NCBI GenBank assembly: GCA_030765045.1
Contig: CM060974.1
Location: 55,727,839 to 55,791,838, forward strand
DNA from: Tenodera sinensis
Lineage: Eukaryota > Arthropoda > Insecta > Mantodea > Mantidae
Length of the DNA stretch: 64,000 nucleotides
Reading direction: 5' to 3'
Below, piece after piece: positions 19,117 to 30,827 of the stretch. The notes beneath the pieces are model-generated. The model was not told where the DNA came from and made no database searches. It saw only the letters and a program-made list of their open reading frames with translations. The position numbers and the translations under genes were made by a program. Numbering within the stretch: position 1 is the first letter of the stretch; every line of letters starts with the position of its first letter.

Positions 19117-20885
19117 AGAGAGAGAGCTGATATGGTAAGATTTGGTCCATCTCTAACGGTTTGCCAATTATGCAAGTGTCGTCCAGAGTAAATACGACTA
19201 CAGGGGCTGTGACCGGAAAATTCAAGACCTGCATTTCATTTGCCACAAAAATGTCTCAAACTTAATGAAACTCGTTAGAGCCATTTTCAAGAAAATGAAA
19301 ATTTTCCAAAACTTGTTCAGTGTAGAGGGTAGTTTAGTGTGGGGCTATTTTCCTTGGAATCCTCGCGTCGCATTCTTGATTGACATTAAACTTAAATACC
19401 AACTTTAGTGTTTAACCGAACTTTCGTTTTTTAGTTATGCTGCCCACAGAGAGACACGGACGCAGACACACAGACACACCCGAACCTTTTTCTAAAAACC
19501 CCCCACCCCACCCCCTTTTTTTTTAAGTGGGCCTTAAACATGCATTTGCGGTAAAATCTCGACGTCGAGTTTTTGGGCGGAATGCAGTGCTGCCTCTGCT
19601 CACCAGTAGAGAAAATAAAACTCTGATGTGTTGCACTCACATGACTTTCAAGACACTCTTATACTAATCATTCTTATAATCTCATATTCCCATGTCTTTT
19701 ACGTGTTAGTTGAGTAAAACGCTTCCAGGAATTATCTTATAGGTATCGTATTTCCTTGCAGGCGCAAGGGGAATAGGGGAATAGAGCAGCCTGTGAGCGA
19801 TAGTCAAATCTTCCAAGCTTTCAAATTCCGTTCTCTTTGCACGTTGAACATATAAACAGAAGAATAGCGATGTTCCATTTTACAGAAGTATAAGTTGTCC
19901 AAGAGTAAGCGTTACACAAAAAACAAGGAGTATCTCCGAAGTGGTTCACTCTACAAAAACATTTATGGGGACATGCATTGTGTATTTTAACAAGATCTAC
20001 AGTTTTTCTATAGAAAGAGTTTGTCTATCTCTTGCGGTTTACGAGATATCAAAAAGTCATCCAGAGAAAACAGGACAACATAGGCTATAGTCAGAAAATT
20101 TAAAATATAAATTTCATTTTTCATAAAAATATCTTAAACATATATCATTTTAATCAAAATCGTTAGAGCAATTTTCAAGAACATAAAACGTTTCGCAAAA
20201 TTTTTCGTATAAGGGGTAGTTTAGGGTGGAGCTGGTTTCATACAAATATTCGTGTTACCTTCCTAAAAGACTTTAAACGCAAAAACCAGCTTTGGCTTTT
20301 ATCCGAATTTTCGTTTTTGAGTTATGCTGTCCACAGACAGGCAGACAAGCACGCACGCGGACCTTTTCCTTAAAATGCCTCTTTTTGAAAAAGACACGCA
20401 TTTCCGGTTAAATCTCGACGGCGAATTTTTGGGTGGAATATAGTACGTAGTTCCTCTACATAGCATTAGAGACAGTAAAATTAGCTTAAGAGGCTCTCTA
20501 GAAACTAAATGTGTTGCAGAGGACCCGTACTGATTGAAGACACATAAAACTAAACGACAACATTAAAGGAAGTTAAATGCAACGTGGTTAACAATGCCTT
20601 CTGTGAAACAAAAGAACATAAATGAGTAAAAGCGAACACTGATGTATAACCTGCTTTCAACTGAAGCTGCACACTAGTGTGTCCCCGGAACAGAAGAAGT
20701 GCACAAAAATAAGAGGTAGTACTAAAATAGGGAGCTTTAATTGTGAATTTACGCAGCTTCGTGGGATAACGAAGCCTCGTGAAATTGTTTGAATAGGTGA
20801 ACAGAGAGGCATGTAGTTTAGGAAAGCGAAACCGTTAAAAATAAGAGAAAAGTAATAAATATTATATTAATAAAGAAAAAAAAGA
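17679..20885. repeat. 5S spacer 2, without LTR insertion
   Basis: This is the only complete spacer in the window without the LTR element, and it defines the basic unit of 3327 bp (17678 to 21005). It contains S1 (with A(33) at 19081-19113 followed by (GA)n) and S2 with the uninterrupted target ATCGTATTTCCTTGC near 19745. No coding sequence is conserved beyond short repeated open frames. Confidence 0.93.
20876..20883 (-). terminator. Pol III T-run terminator of 5S copy 3
   Basis: T(8) on the minus strand directly after the gene. Confidence 0.85.
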
Positions 20886-21005
20886 ATGCCAACGGCACGT
20901 GGTGTTTCCAAGCGGTCACCCATCCAAGTACTGACCACGCCCAATGCTGCTTAACTTCGGTGATCGGACGAGAACCGGTGTATTCAGCATGGTATGGCCG
21001 TTGGC
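20886..21005 (-). rRNA. 5S ribosomal RNA gene, copy 3
   Basis: This 120-nt minus-strand gene has one change from the majority sequence: the GCTTGGGAACACC stretch near box C reads GCTTGGAAACACC. Helix I is intact. It is probably still transcribed, although the change lies in the TFIIIA contact region. Confidence 0.95.
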
Positions 21006-22402
21006 GACGGACAGTGCCCTCAAAAGGCTATCTATCTATGGTCCAACCAACCTCCAGTTACCAATTTTTCTGTACCTACCTTGTGCAAACTTTTGTTACC
21101 CAAGTTTATCCTTCCAACTTAATCATTATAAAAGCTTTACAAGACCGCGATTCATAGCCAGAGTCCCTTGACCTAGAAAATCCACGCCCGGCTCGTGTAC
21201 AGTGTCAAACATATCAACAACGAACGTAACACTAAATCAAACAAGACATTTTACGAATTTGGTGTACAAATAACATTAGCCAAAGTGCACAGTGTAGAGC
21301 ATAGCTAACACCCTAAAAATTTCTAAATGTGGTGAATAGTGCGAAGGCCAAAGAAAAGTTGTCACATTAGACTTAGACTCATTTTATTAAGCCTGCTGCC
21401 CGTACAATGGGGCCCGGCTTACAGGCTAAAATTTACATGCACATACCATATTTTACAAGGTTTCTTGTGCACTCTGGTTTGGTTTGTTTTCTCACAAAAA
21501 CCCATACGGTGAACAGCCTTAGCTCACCGAGAACAGTTTTTGGACTTATTTTTACGGTTTGTTTTTTGTCCTTTTGATACACATGTTTTCTTCGTTTATG
21601 TACACGGATACATACACGCACTCACTCCAGGGCATATTGTCACATTAAGAAACGATCAAGTAACCTTAAAATTCCCAAAAACTGCTACCGAGGCCAAGAG
21701 AAACGCAGCAGGGGCTCCCTCCCAATTATGGTGATGGGCAGCTTCTATTTCATTGCGTTTACTTAAAGTACAGAAATATACACTTAGGCTTAGAAAGCCA
21801 TTTTTTCAAATTGTTTTTCTTTCTCTTTTATTTATTTTATCGAGCATCTTTCACTTTTCTAAATACCTACTCTTTCGCCCCTAGCTTACGACCTATTAGC
21901 TTGAAATTTCCAGGTGATCTAATTGTCATGCACTGCTTAAAAATATAAAAAATAGAGCTGAAATTAAATAGTGTTTCATAATTCATGCTCAGAACATTGA
22001 CAATATTAATAAACTGTACCTACACAAAACAACTCTTTCTCCAAAGGGGACCCGCAAAGCAACCATGGGTACAGCTTATTATTTTGTTTTTGTATGTAAA
22101 AGTACTAGAGAATTTTCGGAATAAAGTGCTTTAACGTTATGAGGATTTTTATAGAATATTTAACAATGGACTCATTTTAGTGGGGGCCTGGTAGAAATCG
22201 TTCTCTTTGACGATTACCCTGTAGGTGGAAGCAGAATATGGGAATACAGTAGGCTTTGAGCGATAGTCAAATGTTTCAAAGCTTACAAACTCCATTCTCT
22301 TTGCGCGGACACCTTAAAAAATTGAATAACCATGTTCCATTTGATGCAAGTGTAAGTTTTCTATAGGTCACACGAATAACAAGGCTTATTTCCCAAATGC
22401 TT

Positions 22403-22444
<42 letters not shown>

Positions 22445-23079
22445 AGAGAGAGAGCTGATATGGTAAGATTTGGTCCATCTCTAACGGTTTGCCAATTATG
22501 CAAGTGTCGTCCAGAGTAAATACGACTACAGGGGCTGTGACCGGAAAATTCAAGACCTGCATTTCATTTGCCACAAAAATGTCTCAAACTTAATGAAACT
22601 CGTTAGAGCCATTTTCAAGAAAATGAAAATTTTCCAAAACTTGTTCAGTGTAGAGGGTAGTTTAGTGTGGGGCTATTTTCCTTGGAATCCTCGCGTCGCA
22701 TTCTTGATTGACATTAAACTTAAATACCAACTTTAGTGTTTAACCGAACTTTCGTTTTTTAGTTATGCTGCCCACAGAGAGACACGGACGCAGACACACA
22801 GACACACCCGAACCTTTTTCTAAAAACCCCCCACCCCACCCCCTTTTTTTTTAAGTGGGCCTTAAACATGCATTTGCGGTAAAATCTCGACGTCGAGTTT
22901 TTGGGCGGAATGCAGTGCTGCCTCTGCTCACCAGTAGAGAAAATAAAACTCTGATGTGTTGCACTCACATGACTTTCAAGACACTCTTATACTAATCATT
23001 CTTATAATCTCATATTCCCATGTCTTTTACGTGTTAGTTGAGTAAAACGCTTCCAGGAATTATCTTATAGGTATCGTAT

Positions 23080-23589
23080 TGTAACTTTTGTGTGGTTTGT
23101 AAAGTAAATACGACAGATGTAGTCGAGATAAAGAAACACTTTTATTTCCGTAAACAGTAACTTTGTACACTCGTTGCAACAACAAGAAAGTCTTTTCCGA
23201 TTCTCCAACAGCACGGCTCCGAATTCGTAATACAAAGAACTGTTCCTTCTCCCTGGTGTGACTCCTCGACGCTTCGCATACGTCTCTTCTTTCCGTCGGC
23301 ACGACTACTCAACCTTCACATACGTCTGACTCACTCTTCTGTCGCACTTTGCCGCTATTTATATCTCCCAGGCACTATTCTGGAAGCTTCAGGAACGTTC
23401 AGTTATTGCGGCGAGATACAAAGCAGAGAAGATTCTCGAAGTGTCTATCCTTTTCTCTCTTTCGGCAAGCGCCCCAACAATGCGGCCATGCTCTGTCTCT
23501 TTCCTTCGGCTCCTTTGCGGTAGTGCCGACAATAATGCGATGGGTGACACTGCTGTTGTAGGCAATTAGATGCGGCGGGCGCGGTGACA
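23080..23589 (-). repeat. 3' LTR of copy B (510 bp)
   Basis: It has TGTAAC...GGTGACA ends and is nearly identical to the 510-bp LTRs of A, C and D. It is of the B/D subtype (AATACAAAGAACTG, CACATACGTCT). Confidence 0.9.
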
Positions 23590-24459
23590 CTGCTCCCTCC
23601 TCAGAGATGGTCGTCCCGACCAGCACTATCACTGCGGCATCTCCCTTGCGCCCCGGTGGACTAACCCATCGAACCTCTTCTCCAGGAGGCACGATCCTAG
23701 GTATCGCTGTTGGATAGTGTCCCTTGGTCCGGGTAGGACGATGTATGCCATCCTGCTTCGAAATTCTGCAACAGTACCGCCGGTCTTGACGGTCCCTCGT
23801 CCAGTTGCCCTTCTTCCTGGTGTGTTGACGGGCCATCCTGCGCACTTGGAAACGGCTCACTAGGTACCATGTCCGCCGACCTCTCTGGCGCACCTTCGCA
23901 GCCACCTTGCTTCCGATGGGTCCGGCAACAAACCCCACCACATCCGCGCGAGTTGCGTCCACCGCTGCACTCGTGTTCACTCGTGCTCGGCACGGCCTCT
24001 CCTGTATCCTGCCGTCCAAGATGATGTCCACCATTCTTCCGTTCACGGCACTATGTGACAGGTGATTGGATGGCTCTGACGGTCCCCCCATGTCACACGC
24101 CAAGTCGGTTCTCGCTTGTTGCTCGTTTGCTTGTGCGCTTCCCTGCTGATCGTCTTCCACGTCATATCCTGTTTGGTTACGTACCCGACACACTCCTCCA
24201 GAGGATCCTCGATGACGTCCCTGAACTGCCCCTTTGTCTTCCCCGAGACGTACACTTTCGTTATCTGAAACGGGCGCAACTGTCGCCTCGGCCACTAGGT
24301 GCTCCCTCCCCGGGTCTGTGCTATTCCGTCTGCCCCTGGCATCCAGTACTTTGACGCTCTCGTCAACTCTTACTACCAGGGCGCCAAGACGTTCCCCGTC
24401 GTTCTCCACGACGTCCACATGCTGGCAGAGGTCTTCCACCTTTTCGCCGAGTTCTTCCA
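23399..24459 (-). pseudogene. C-terminal part of the gag/protease-like frame, copy B
   Basis: This part corresponds to about residues 245-596 of the copy A protein. It includes the second LGEKVEDLCQHVDVVE block, the protease-like segment with Asn-Thr-Ser in place of Asp-Thr-Gly, and the Arg-rich tail. The insert at 24460 separates it from its N-terminal half at 26505-27246. The apparent start upstream comes from inserted sequence. Confidence 0.85.
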
Positions 24460-24483
24460 GGCGGAAAAACCCTGAACGCCGAG

Positions 24484-26097
24484 ATGGGAAAGAAGAAACA
24501 TTGCCGGAAATCGCCGACCTCGCCGAGTACTGGAGCTTCATCACACACTGAACCCATCAGCATTATCACCGCCGAGACTCCCAACGCAGCCATCACCGCC
24601 AACACAGCCAGAGTAGCCGCCACCGCCGAGACAGCCAGCGCCGCTCCCGCAGTTGCAGCCGCCACCGCGCCGAGCGCCACTAGCGATGCTAGCGGCACCA
24701 TCTCATCACAGCAGTCTGAGCGCAGGCCAGTAGAGCGGCCACTGCCACCTAGGCAGGAGGTCAGCTCCCCGGGAGCGGCAGTGTCAGTGCCACTCCTGGA
24801 GTCGCCGGCTCTACCTTCGCCGTCTACTGAACATCTCCCGGCCAACACAGCACCGCCGTCTGAACGCACTTATCCCCTTTCGGGAAATAGTGTCATCCTA
24901 CGAGGAGTGCCTCGCGATTTCCCAGCGAGGCATCTACTGACCGCAGCGCAGCACGAATGGCCCTCAGCAATGAGGGCTACTCGAATCATCACTTCCCGCG
25001 GACCTACTCGTCTGATGCGGATTATCTTCGCCAACTCTGCAGATCAGGAAGCCGCCTTGAGGACGGGCTTGCCACTACTCGGACGGCGCCTGACTGCCGA
25101 GCCAAGCCGAAGTACGCGACAAGTGCCCTGCCGCAGATGTTGCCGCTATGGGCACAGCGCTACTGCCTGCACCGCCGCACCAAGGTGCCATTACTGTGGG
25201 GCTTCCTGCCTTACAGAACTATGCACCAACCATGATCTCCGCCGCCGTCGCCGGTACTGCGCCACATGTAATGGCCAAGGCCACTACACAGGACAGGCGC
25301 AGTGCCCGCGCTACCCCAGGCAGTCTTCACCAAACAGCGCAGCCTTTCAGCTACACTACACACACACACCAACGATCACCAACGCACCCTCTCCAAGTGA
25401 CGTCACACCCTTCGCCGCAGCAGCCTCACACGTAGAACATCGCAGCGCCGACGCCCAGCAACTGCATACTGTGGTCACTGGCCTCGACGACCGCCTCCGC
25501 AGAATTGAGGATGCCTGCAACCAACTCACCTGCGCAGTTTCCACATTAGCATCGGCAGTTTCAGCCCTGCCACAACCCTTCAACAGTGAGATCGAAGACA
25601 CCACCCCTGCAACGCAAGAGGTTCAAGCACTCGCCGCCGAGAGCGTTCCAGCGCTCACACGGTCAATCTCAACGCTCCACACCATGTTCAACAAGCAGCG
25701 ACGGGCCAACCGCAAGCGTCATGCTGCGATTGCCCGTCAACTGACACACCACACGTCAGGATTCAACGCCGCAGCTCGGCTACTACACCAACTGCGTGCC
25801 GCCGTCATAGAACTGGACAACACAGACGTTCTCGATTCCATACAGCGCAAGCTGTTTAGAATAGAGACTTCCATCAACACAACCCCAACTACAGCCGATG
25901 CCGCTTCACAATGCGACCCTGCAGACCTAGTAGCTCCACTGACTCCAGCGCAATACCGACACTTCGACAGACACGGATTCAACGCACACCTCCCCTCCGA
26001 ACCTTGCACCCACGAGTGTAGACTAGCTCTCTGCGTCCAACAGGGAGTGTCACTTGATCAGTTCACTGCCCTACTACTCCACAGACAATCGCAGTAA
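24484..26097 (+). CDS. LINE ORF1 / Gag-like zinc-knuckle protein (537 aa)
   Basis: The ATG is 24 bases from the element's 5' end. Residues 1-135 are Ala/Thr/Ser/Pro-rich and probably disordered. Residues 137-205 (NSVILRGVPRDFPARH...) resemble the RRM-like domain found before the knuckles in Jockey/I-type Gag proteins. Knuckle 1 is C216-X2-C219-X4-H224-X4-C229. A middle Cys-rich stretch lies at 235-250 (CHYC...CTNH). Knuckle 3 is C259-X2-C262-X4-H267-X6-C274. The C-terminal half is helical and Gln-rich. Such proteins bind the element RNA and form ribonucleoprotein particles. The frame is fully open, so the insertion is recent or the protein has been maintained. Confidence 0.85.
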   Translation: MGKKKHCRKSPTSPSTGASSHTEPISIITAETPNAAITANTARVAATAETASAAPAVAAATAPSATSDASGTISSQQSERRPVERPLPPRQEVSSPGAAVSVPLLESPALPSPSTEHLPANTAPPSERTYPLSGNSVILRGVPRDFPARHLLTAAQHEWPSAMRATRIITSRGPTRLMRIIFANSADQEAALRTGLPLLGRRLTAEPSRSTRQVPCRRCCRYGHSATACTAAPRCHYCGASCLTELCTNHDLRRRRRYCATCNGQGHYTGQAQCPRYPRQSSPNSAAFQLHYTHTPTITNAPSPSDVTPFAAAASHVEHRSADAQQLHTVVTGLDDRLRRIEDACNQLTCAVSTLASAVSALPQPFNSEIEDTTPATQEVQALAAESVPALTRSISTLHTMFNKQRRANRKRHAAIARQLTHHTSGFNAAARLLHQLRAAVIELDNTDVLDSIQRKLFRIETSINTTPTTADAASQCDPADLVAPLTPAQYRHFDRHGFNAHLPSEPCTHECRLALCVQQGVSLDQFTALLLHRQSQ

Positions 26098-26328
26098 CTA
26101 TATGAAGCACGAACGTGCGCATGAATACCACCGCCGTATCTCCCACATAGGCCACCGCTAATTCCCATGTGCACATGGCCAGGGCCTTGTGTCATGGCCA
26201 TGGCCTGGATCAATAATTACTTCGCTCCCGCCAAATGGGCGGCAGCATTCATTACCTTAATAACGGAGGTGCATTAGCGGAACTCCACCAACTTCACCAT
26301 AGACTTACACAACTGTCACCTTCAACTT

Positions 26329-26334
26329 AATAAA
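26329..26334 (+). promoter_or_regulatory. AATAAA polyadenylation-like signal
   Basis: The hexamer is present in the 3' untranslated part of the ORF1 element. It lies about 115 bases before the A-tail, farther than usual, so its use is uncertain. Confidence 0.35.
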
Positions 26335-26449
26335 ATATGTATTATCCCTCCCCTTTACGCCTAAGACTTCGCATCCCTTCCCTCTTCCTTACCCGGCGAA
26401 ATAAGCCAAATCTTTATCCCTCTCCAACTCTACTTCTGTCTCCCCTTCC

Positions 26450-26450
<1 letters not shown>

Positions 26451-26485
<35 letters not shown>

Positions 26486-26504
26486 AAAAAAAACAAAAAA
26501 AAAA
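26451..26504 (+). repeat. Poly(A) tail of the ORF1 element
   Basis: A long A-run with three short interruptions (TT, C) ends exactly at the 12-bp target duplication. Confidence 0.9.
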
Positions 26505-27246
26505 CGAGTTCTTCCACGCCTTCCGTCACGCCAATCAGTTCGCCGAGTTGTTCCACGTCTTCCGTCACGCCAATCAGTTCGCCGAGTTGTTCCACGTCTT
26601 CCGTCACGCCAATCAGTTCGCCGAGTTGTTCCACGTCTTCCGTCACGCCAATCAGTTCGCCGAGTTGTTTCACGTCTTCCCTCACATCATCTGAAACGGG
26701 CGCAACTGTCGCCTCGGCCACTAGGTGCTCCCTCCCCGGCTCCGCGCTATTCCGTCTGCCCCTGGCATCCAGTACTTTGACGCTCTCGTCAACTCTTACT
26801 ACCAGGGCGCCAAGACGTTCCCCGTCGTCCTCCACGACGTCCACGTGCTGGCAGAGGTCTACCACCTTTTCGCCGAGTTCTTCCACGTCTTCCGTCACGC
26901 CAATCAGTTCGCCATCAATTTTCGCCGATAGCTCCGTCTTCATCTCTTTCAGCTCGGCAGCGAGGTTGTTGTTTGACGTTTCCATTTTGGCAGCGAGGTT
27001 GTCGTTTGCCGTCTTCATCTCTTTCAGCTCGGCAACGAGGTTGTCGTTTCTCGTTTCCATTTTGGCAGCGAGGTTGTCGTTTGACGTTTCCATTTTGGCA
27101 GCGAGGTTGTCGTTTGCCGTCTTCATCTCTTTCAGCTCGGCAGCGAGGTTGTTGGTTGCCGTCTTCATCTTGGACATTTCTGTCTTCATTTCGGCGAATA
27201 ATTCTTTCATCATTGCCATCATCCTGGTTTCCGAATCTCCCTCCAT
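26505..27246 (-). pseudogene. N-terminal part of the gag-like frame, copy B
   Basis: This encodes the coiled coil, the first LGEKVVDLCQHVDVVE block and the four 13-residue repeats, identical to copy A. It then runs into the poly(A) tail of the insert, read as Phe/Leu codons. It is the disrupted 5' half of the 596-codon frame. Confidence 0.88.
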
Positions 27247-27325
27247 CTTGGTTCTAACGTTGCAACTTCTAACGACGATGTAACGAAACTAGAAGCAATT
27301 CGACGAATCCCACTTCTGACACCAG

Positions 27326-27518
27326 TGTGACTTTTTTTTGGGGTGTGAAGTAAAGTAGACATTTCTAGAGGCCTCTATCACTTTCTCTCTTTCGGCAAGC
27401 GCCCAACAATGCGGCCATGCTCTGTCTCTTTCCTTCGGCTCCTTTGCGGTAGTGCCGACAATAATGCGATGGGTGACACTGCTGTTGTAGGCAATTAGAT
27501 GCGGCGGGCGCGGTGACA
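27326..27518 (-). repeat. 5' LTR of copy B (193 bp)
   Basis: Same shortened form as in copy A, with TGTGAC...GGTGACA ends. It is preceded by the tRNA-Leu-type primer-binding site. Confidence 0.9.
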
Positions 27519-28631
27519 GTATTTCCTTGCAGGCGCAAGGGGAATAGGGGAACAGAGCAGCCTGTGAGCGATAGTCAAATCTTCCAAGCTTTCAAATTCC
27601 GTTCTCTTTGCACGTTGAACATATAAACAGAAGAATAGCGATGTTCCATTTTACAGAAGTATAAGTTGTCCAAGAGTAAGCGTTACACAAAAAACAAGGA
27701 GTATCTCCGAAGTGGTTCACTCTACAAAAACATTTATGGGGACATGCATTGTGTATTTTAACAAGATCTACAGTTTTTCTATAGAAAGAGTTTGTCTATC
27801 TCTTGCGGTTTACGAGATATCAAAAAGTCATCCAGAGAAAACAGGACAACATAGGCTATAGTCAGAAAATTTAAAATATAAATTTCATTTTTCATAAAAA
27901 TATCTTAAACATATATCATTTTAATCAAAATCGTTAGAGCAATTTTCAAGAAAATAAAACGTTTCGCAAAATGTTTCGTATAAGGGGTAGTTTAGGGTGG
28001 AGCTGGTTTCATACAAATATTCGTGTTACCTTCCTAAAAGACCAGCTTTGGCTTTTATCCGAATTTTCGTTTTTGAGTTATGCTGTCCACAGACAGGCAG
28101 ACAAGCACGCACGCGGACCTTTTCCTTAAAATGCCTCTTTTTGAAAAAGACATGCATTTCCGGAAAAATCTCGACGGCGAATTTTTGGGTGGAATATAGT
28201 ACGTAGTTCCTCTACATAGCATTAGAGACAGTAAAATTAGCTTAAGAGGCTCTCTAGAAACTAAATGTGTTGCAGAGGACCCGTACTGATTGAAGACACA
28301 AAAAACTAAACGACAACATTAAAGGAAGTTAAATGCAACGTGGTTAACAATGCCTTCTGTGAAACAAAAGAACATAAATGAGTAAAAGCGAACACTGATT
28401 TATAACCTGCTTTCAACTGAAGCTGCACACTAGTGTGTCCCCGGAACAGAAGAAGTGCACAAAAATAAGAGGTAGTACTAAAATAGGGAGCTTTAATTGT
28501 GAATTTACGCAGCTTCGTGGGATAACGAAGCCTCGTGAAATTGTTTGAATAGGTGAACAGAGAGGCATGTAGTTTAGGAAAGCGAAACCGTTAAAAATAA
28601 GAGAAAAGTAATAAATATTATATTAATAAAG

Positions 28632-28639
28632 AAAAAAAA
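28632..28639 (-). terminator. Pol III T-run terminator of 5S copy 4
   Basis: T(8) on the minus strand directly after the gene. Confidence 0.8.
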
Positions 28640-28641
28640 GA

Positions 28642-28761
28642 ATGCCAAAGGCACATGGTGTTCCCAAGCGGTCACCCATCCAAGTACTGACCACGCCCAA
28701 TGCTGCTTAACTTCGGTGATCGGACGAGAACCGGTGTATTCAGAATGGTATGGCCGTTGGC
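28642..28761 (-). rRNA. 5S ribosomal RNA gene, copy 4 (variant)
   Basis: This 120-nt minus-strand copy has three substitutions from the majority sequence. ACCATGCTGAA reads ACCATTCTGAA near the 5' end. GTGCCGTTGGC reads GTGCCTTTGGC, which breaks a pair of helix I. CCACGTGCC reads CCATGTGCC. The internal promoter is unchanged, so it may be transcribed, but the helix I mismatch makes it a candidate pseudogene. Confidence 0.93.
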
Positions 28762-30158
28762 GACGGACAGTGCCCTCAAAAGGCTATCTATCTATGGTCC
28801 AACCAACCTCCAGTTACCAATTTTTCTGTACCTACCTTGTGCAAACTTTTGTTACCCAAGTTTATCCTTCCAACTTAATCATTATAAAAGCTTTACAAGA
28901 CCGCGATTCATAGCCAGAGTCCCTTGACCTAGAAAATCCACGCCCGGCTCGTGTACAGTGTCAAACATATCAACAACGAACGTAACACTAAATCAAACAA
29001 GACATTTTACGAATTTGGTGTACAAATAACATTAGCCAAAGTGCACAGTGTAGAGCATAGCTAACACCCTAAAAATTTCTAAATGTGGTGAATAGTGCGA
29101 AGGCCAAAGAAAAGTTGTCACATTAGACTTAGACTCATTTTATTAAGCCTGCTGCCCGTACAATGGGGCCCGCCTTACAGGCTAAAATTTACATGCACAT
29201 ACCATATTTTACAAGGTTTCTTGTGCACTCTGGTTTGGTTTGTTTTCTCACAAAAACCCATACGGTGAACAGCCTTAGCTCACCGAGAACAGTTTTTGGG
29301 CTTATTTTTGCGGTTTGTCTTTTGTCCTTTTGATACACATGTTTTCTTCGTTTATGTACACGGATACATACACGCACTCACTCCAGGGCATATTGTCACA
29401 TTAAGAAACGATCAAGTAAACTTAAAATTCCCAAAAACTGCTACCGAGGCCAAGAGAAACGCAGCAGGGGCTCCCTCCCAATTATGGTGATGGGCAGCTT
29501 CTATTTCATTGCGTTTACTTAAAGTACAGAAATATACACTTAAGCTTAAAAAGCCATTTTTTCAAATTGTTTTTCTTTCTCTTTTATTTATTTTATCGAG
29601 CATCTTTCACTTTTCTAAATACCTACTCTTTCGCCCCTAGCTTACGACCTATTAGCTTGAAATTTCCAGGTGATCTAATTGTCATGCACTGCTTAAAAAT
29701 ACAAAAAATAGAGCTGAAATTAAATAGTGTTTCATAATTCATGCTCAGAACATTGACAATATTAATAAACTGTACCTACACAAAACAACTCTTTCTCCAA
29801 AGGGGACCCGCAAAGCAACCATGGGTACAGCTTATTATTTTGTTTTTGTATGTAAAAGTACTAGAGAATTTTCGGAATAAAGTGCTTTAACGTTATGAGG
29901 ATTTTTATAGAATATTTAACAATGGACTCATTTTAGTGGGGGCCTGGTAGAAATCGTTCTCTTTGACGATTACCCTGTAGGTGGAAGCAGAATATGGGAA
30001 TACAGTAGGCTTTGAGCGATAGTCAAATGTTTCAAAGCTTACAAACTCCATTCTCTTTGCGCGGACACCTTAAAAAATTGAATAATCATGTTCCATTTGA
30101 TGCAAGTGTAAGTTTTCTATAGGTCACACGAATAACAAGGCTTATTTCCCAAATGCTT

Positions 30159-30189
<31 letters not shown>

Positions 30190-30827
30190 GAGAGAGAGAG
30201 AGCTGATATGGTAAGATTTGGTCCATCTCTAACAGTTTGCCAATTATGCAAGTGTCGTCCAGAGTAAATACGACTACAGGGGCTGTGACCGGAAAATTCA
30301 AGACCTGCATTTCATTTGCCACAAAAATGTCTCAAACTTAATGAAACTGGTTAGAGCCATTTTCAAGAAAATGAAAATTTTCCAAAACTTGTTCAGTGTA
30401 GAGGGTAGTTTAGTGTGGGGCTATTTTCCTTGGAATCCTCGCGTCGCATTCTTGATTGACATTAAACTTAAATACCAACTTTAGTGTTTAACCGAACTTT
30501 CGTTTTTTAGTTATGCTGCCCACAGAGAGACACGGACGCAGACACACAGACACACCCGAACCTTTTTCTAAAAACCCCCCACCCCACCCCCTTTTTTTTT
30601 AAGTGGGCCTTAAACATGCATTTGCGGTAAAATCTCGACGTCGAGTTTTTGGGCGGAATGCAGTGCTGCCTCTGCTCACCAGTAGAGAAAATAAAACTCT
30701 GATGTGTTGCACTCACATGACTTTCAAGACACTCTTATACTAATCATTCTTATAATCTCATATTCCCATGTCTTTTACGTGTTAGTTGAGTAAAACGCTT
30801 CCAGGAATTATCTTATAGGTATCGTAT

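Larger units (their letters stand above)
24460..26504 (+). mobile_element. ORF1-only LINE-like retroposon with poly(A) tail
   Basis: The insert begins GGCGGAAAAACCCTGAACGC and ends in a long A-rich tail (26451-26504). It is flanked by CGAGTTCTTCCA at 24448-24459 and 26505-26516. These are hallmarks of target-primed reverse transcription. It encodes a single protein with zinc knuckles, and the 3' region after the stop is only about 350 bp before the tail. It therefore has no endonuclease or reverse transcriptase. It could be an internally deleted LINE or a gag-only family in the manner of HeT-A, depending on a partner enzyme. Confidence 0.88.
23080..27518 (-). mobile_element. Non-autonomous LTR retrotransposon, copy B, split by a nested insert
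   Basis: It has the same insertion nucleotide and GTAT duplication (23076-23079 and 27519-27522) as copy A. The LTRs are 23080-23589 (510 bp) and 27326-27518 (193 bp). A 2045-bp poly(A)-tailed element with a 12-bp duplication sits inside the coding region. It shares diagnostic bases with copy D rather than A and C (for example GATGGCTCTGAC and ACGATGTATGCC). Confidence 0.92.
21006..28641. repeat. 5S spacer 3, carrying LTR copy B and a nested LINE-type insert
   Basis: This is the longest spacer. S1 carries A(34) at 22408-22441, then (GA)n. S2 is split by LTR copy B (23080-27518), which is itself split at 24460-26504. The S2 right part has a 13-base deletion near 28041 (CTAAAAGACCAGC, where the other copies have CTTTAAACGCAAAAA in between). 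Confidence 0.93.

Noticed and set aside
24363..24869. 168-codon minus-strand frame (Ala/Val-rich) across the ORF1 element's 5' end
   Set aside because: It is antisense to the well-supported ORF1 frame and crosses the insertion boundary into the LTR element, so it is not an evolved gene.
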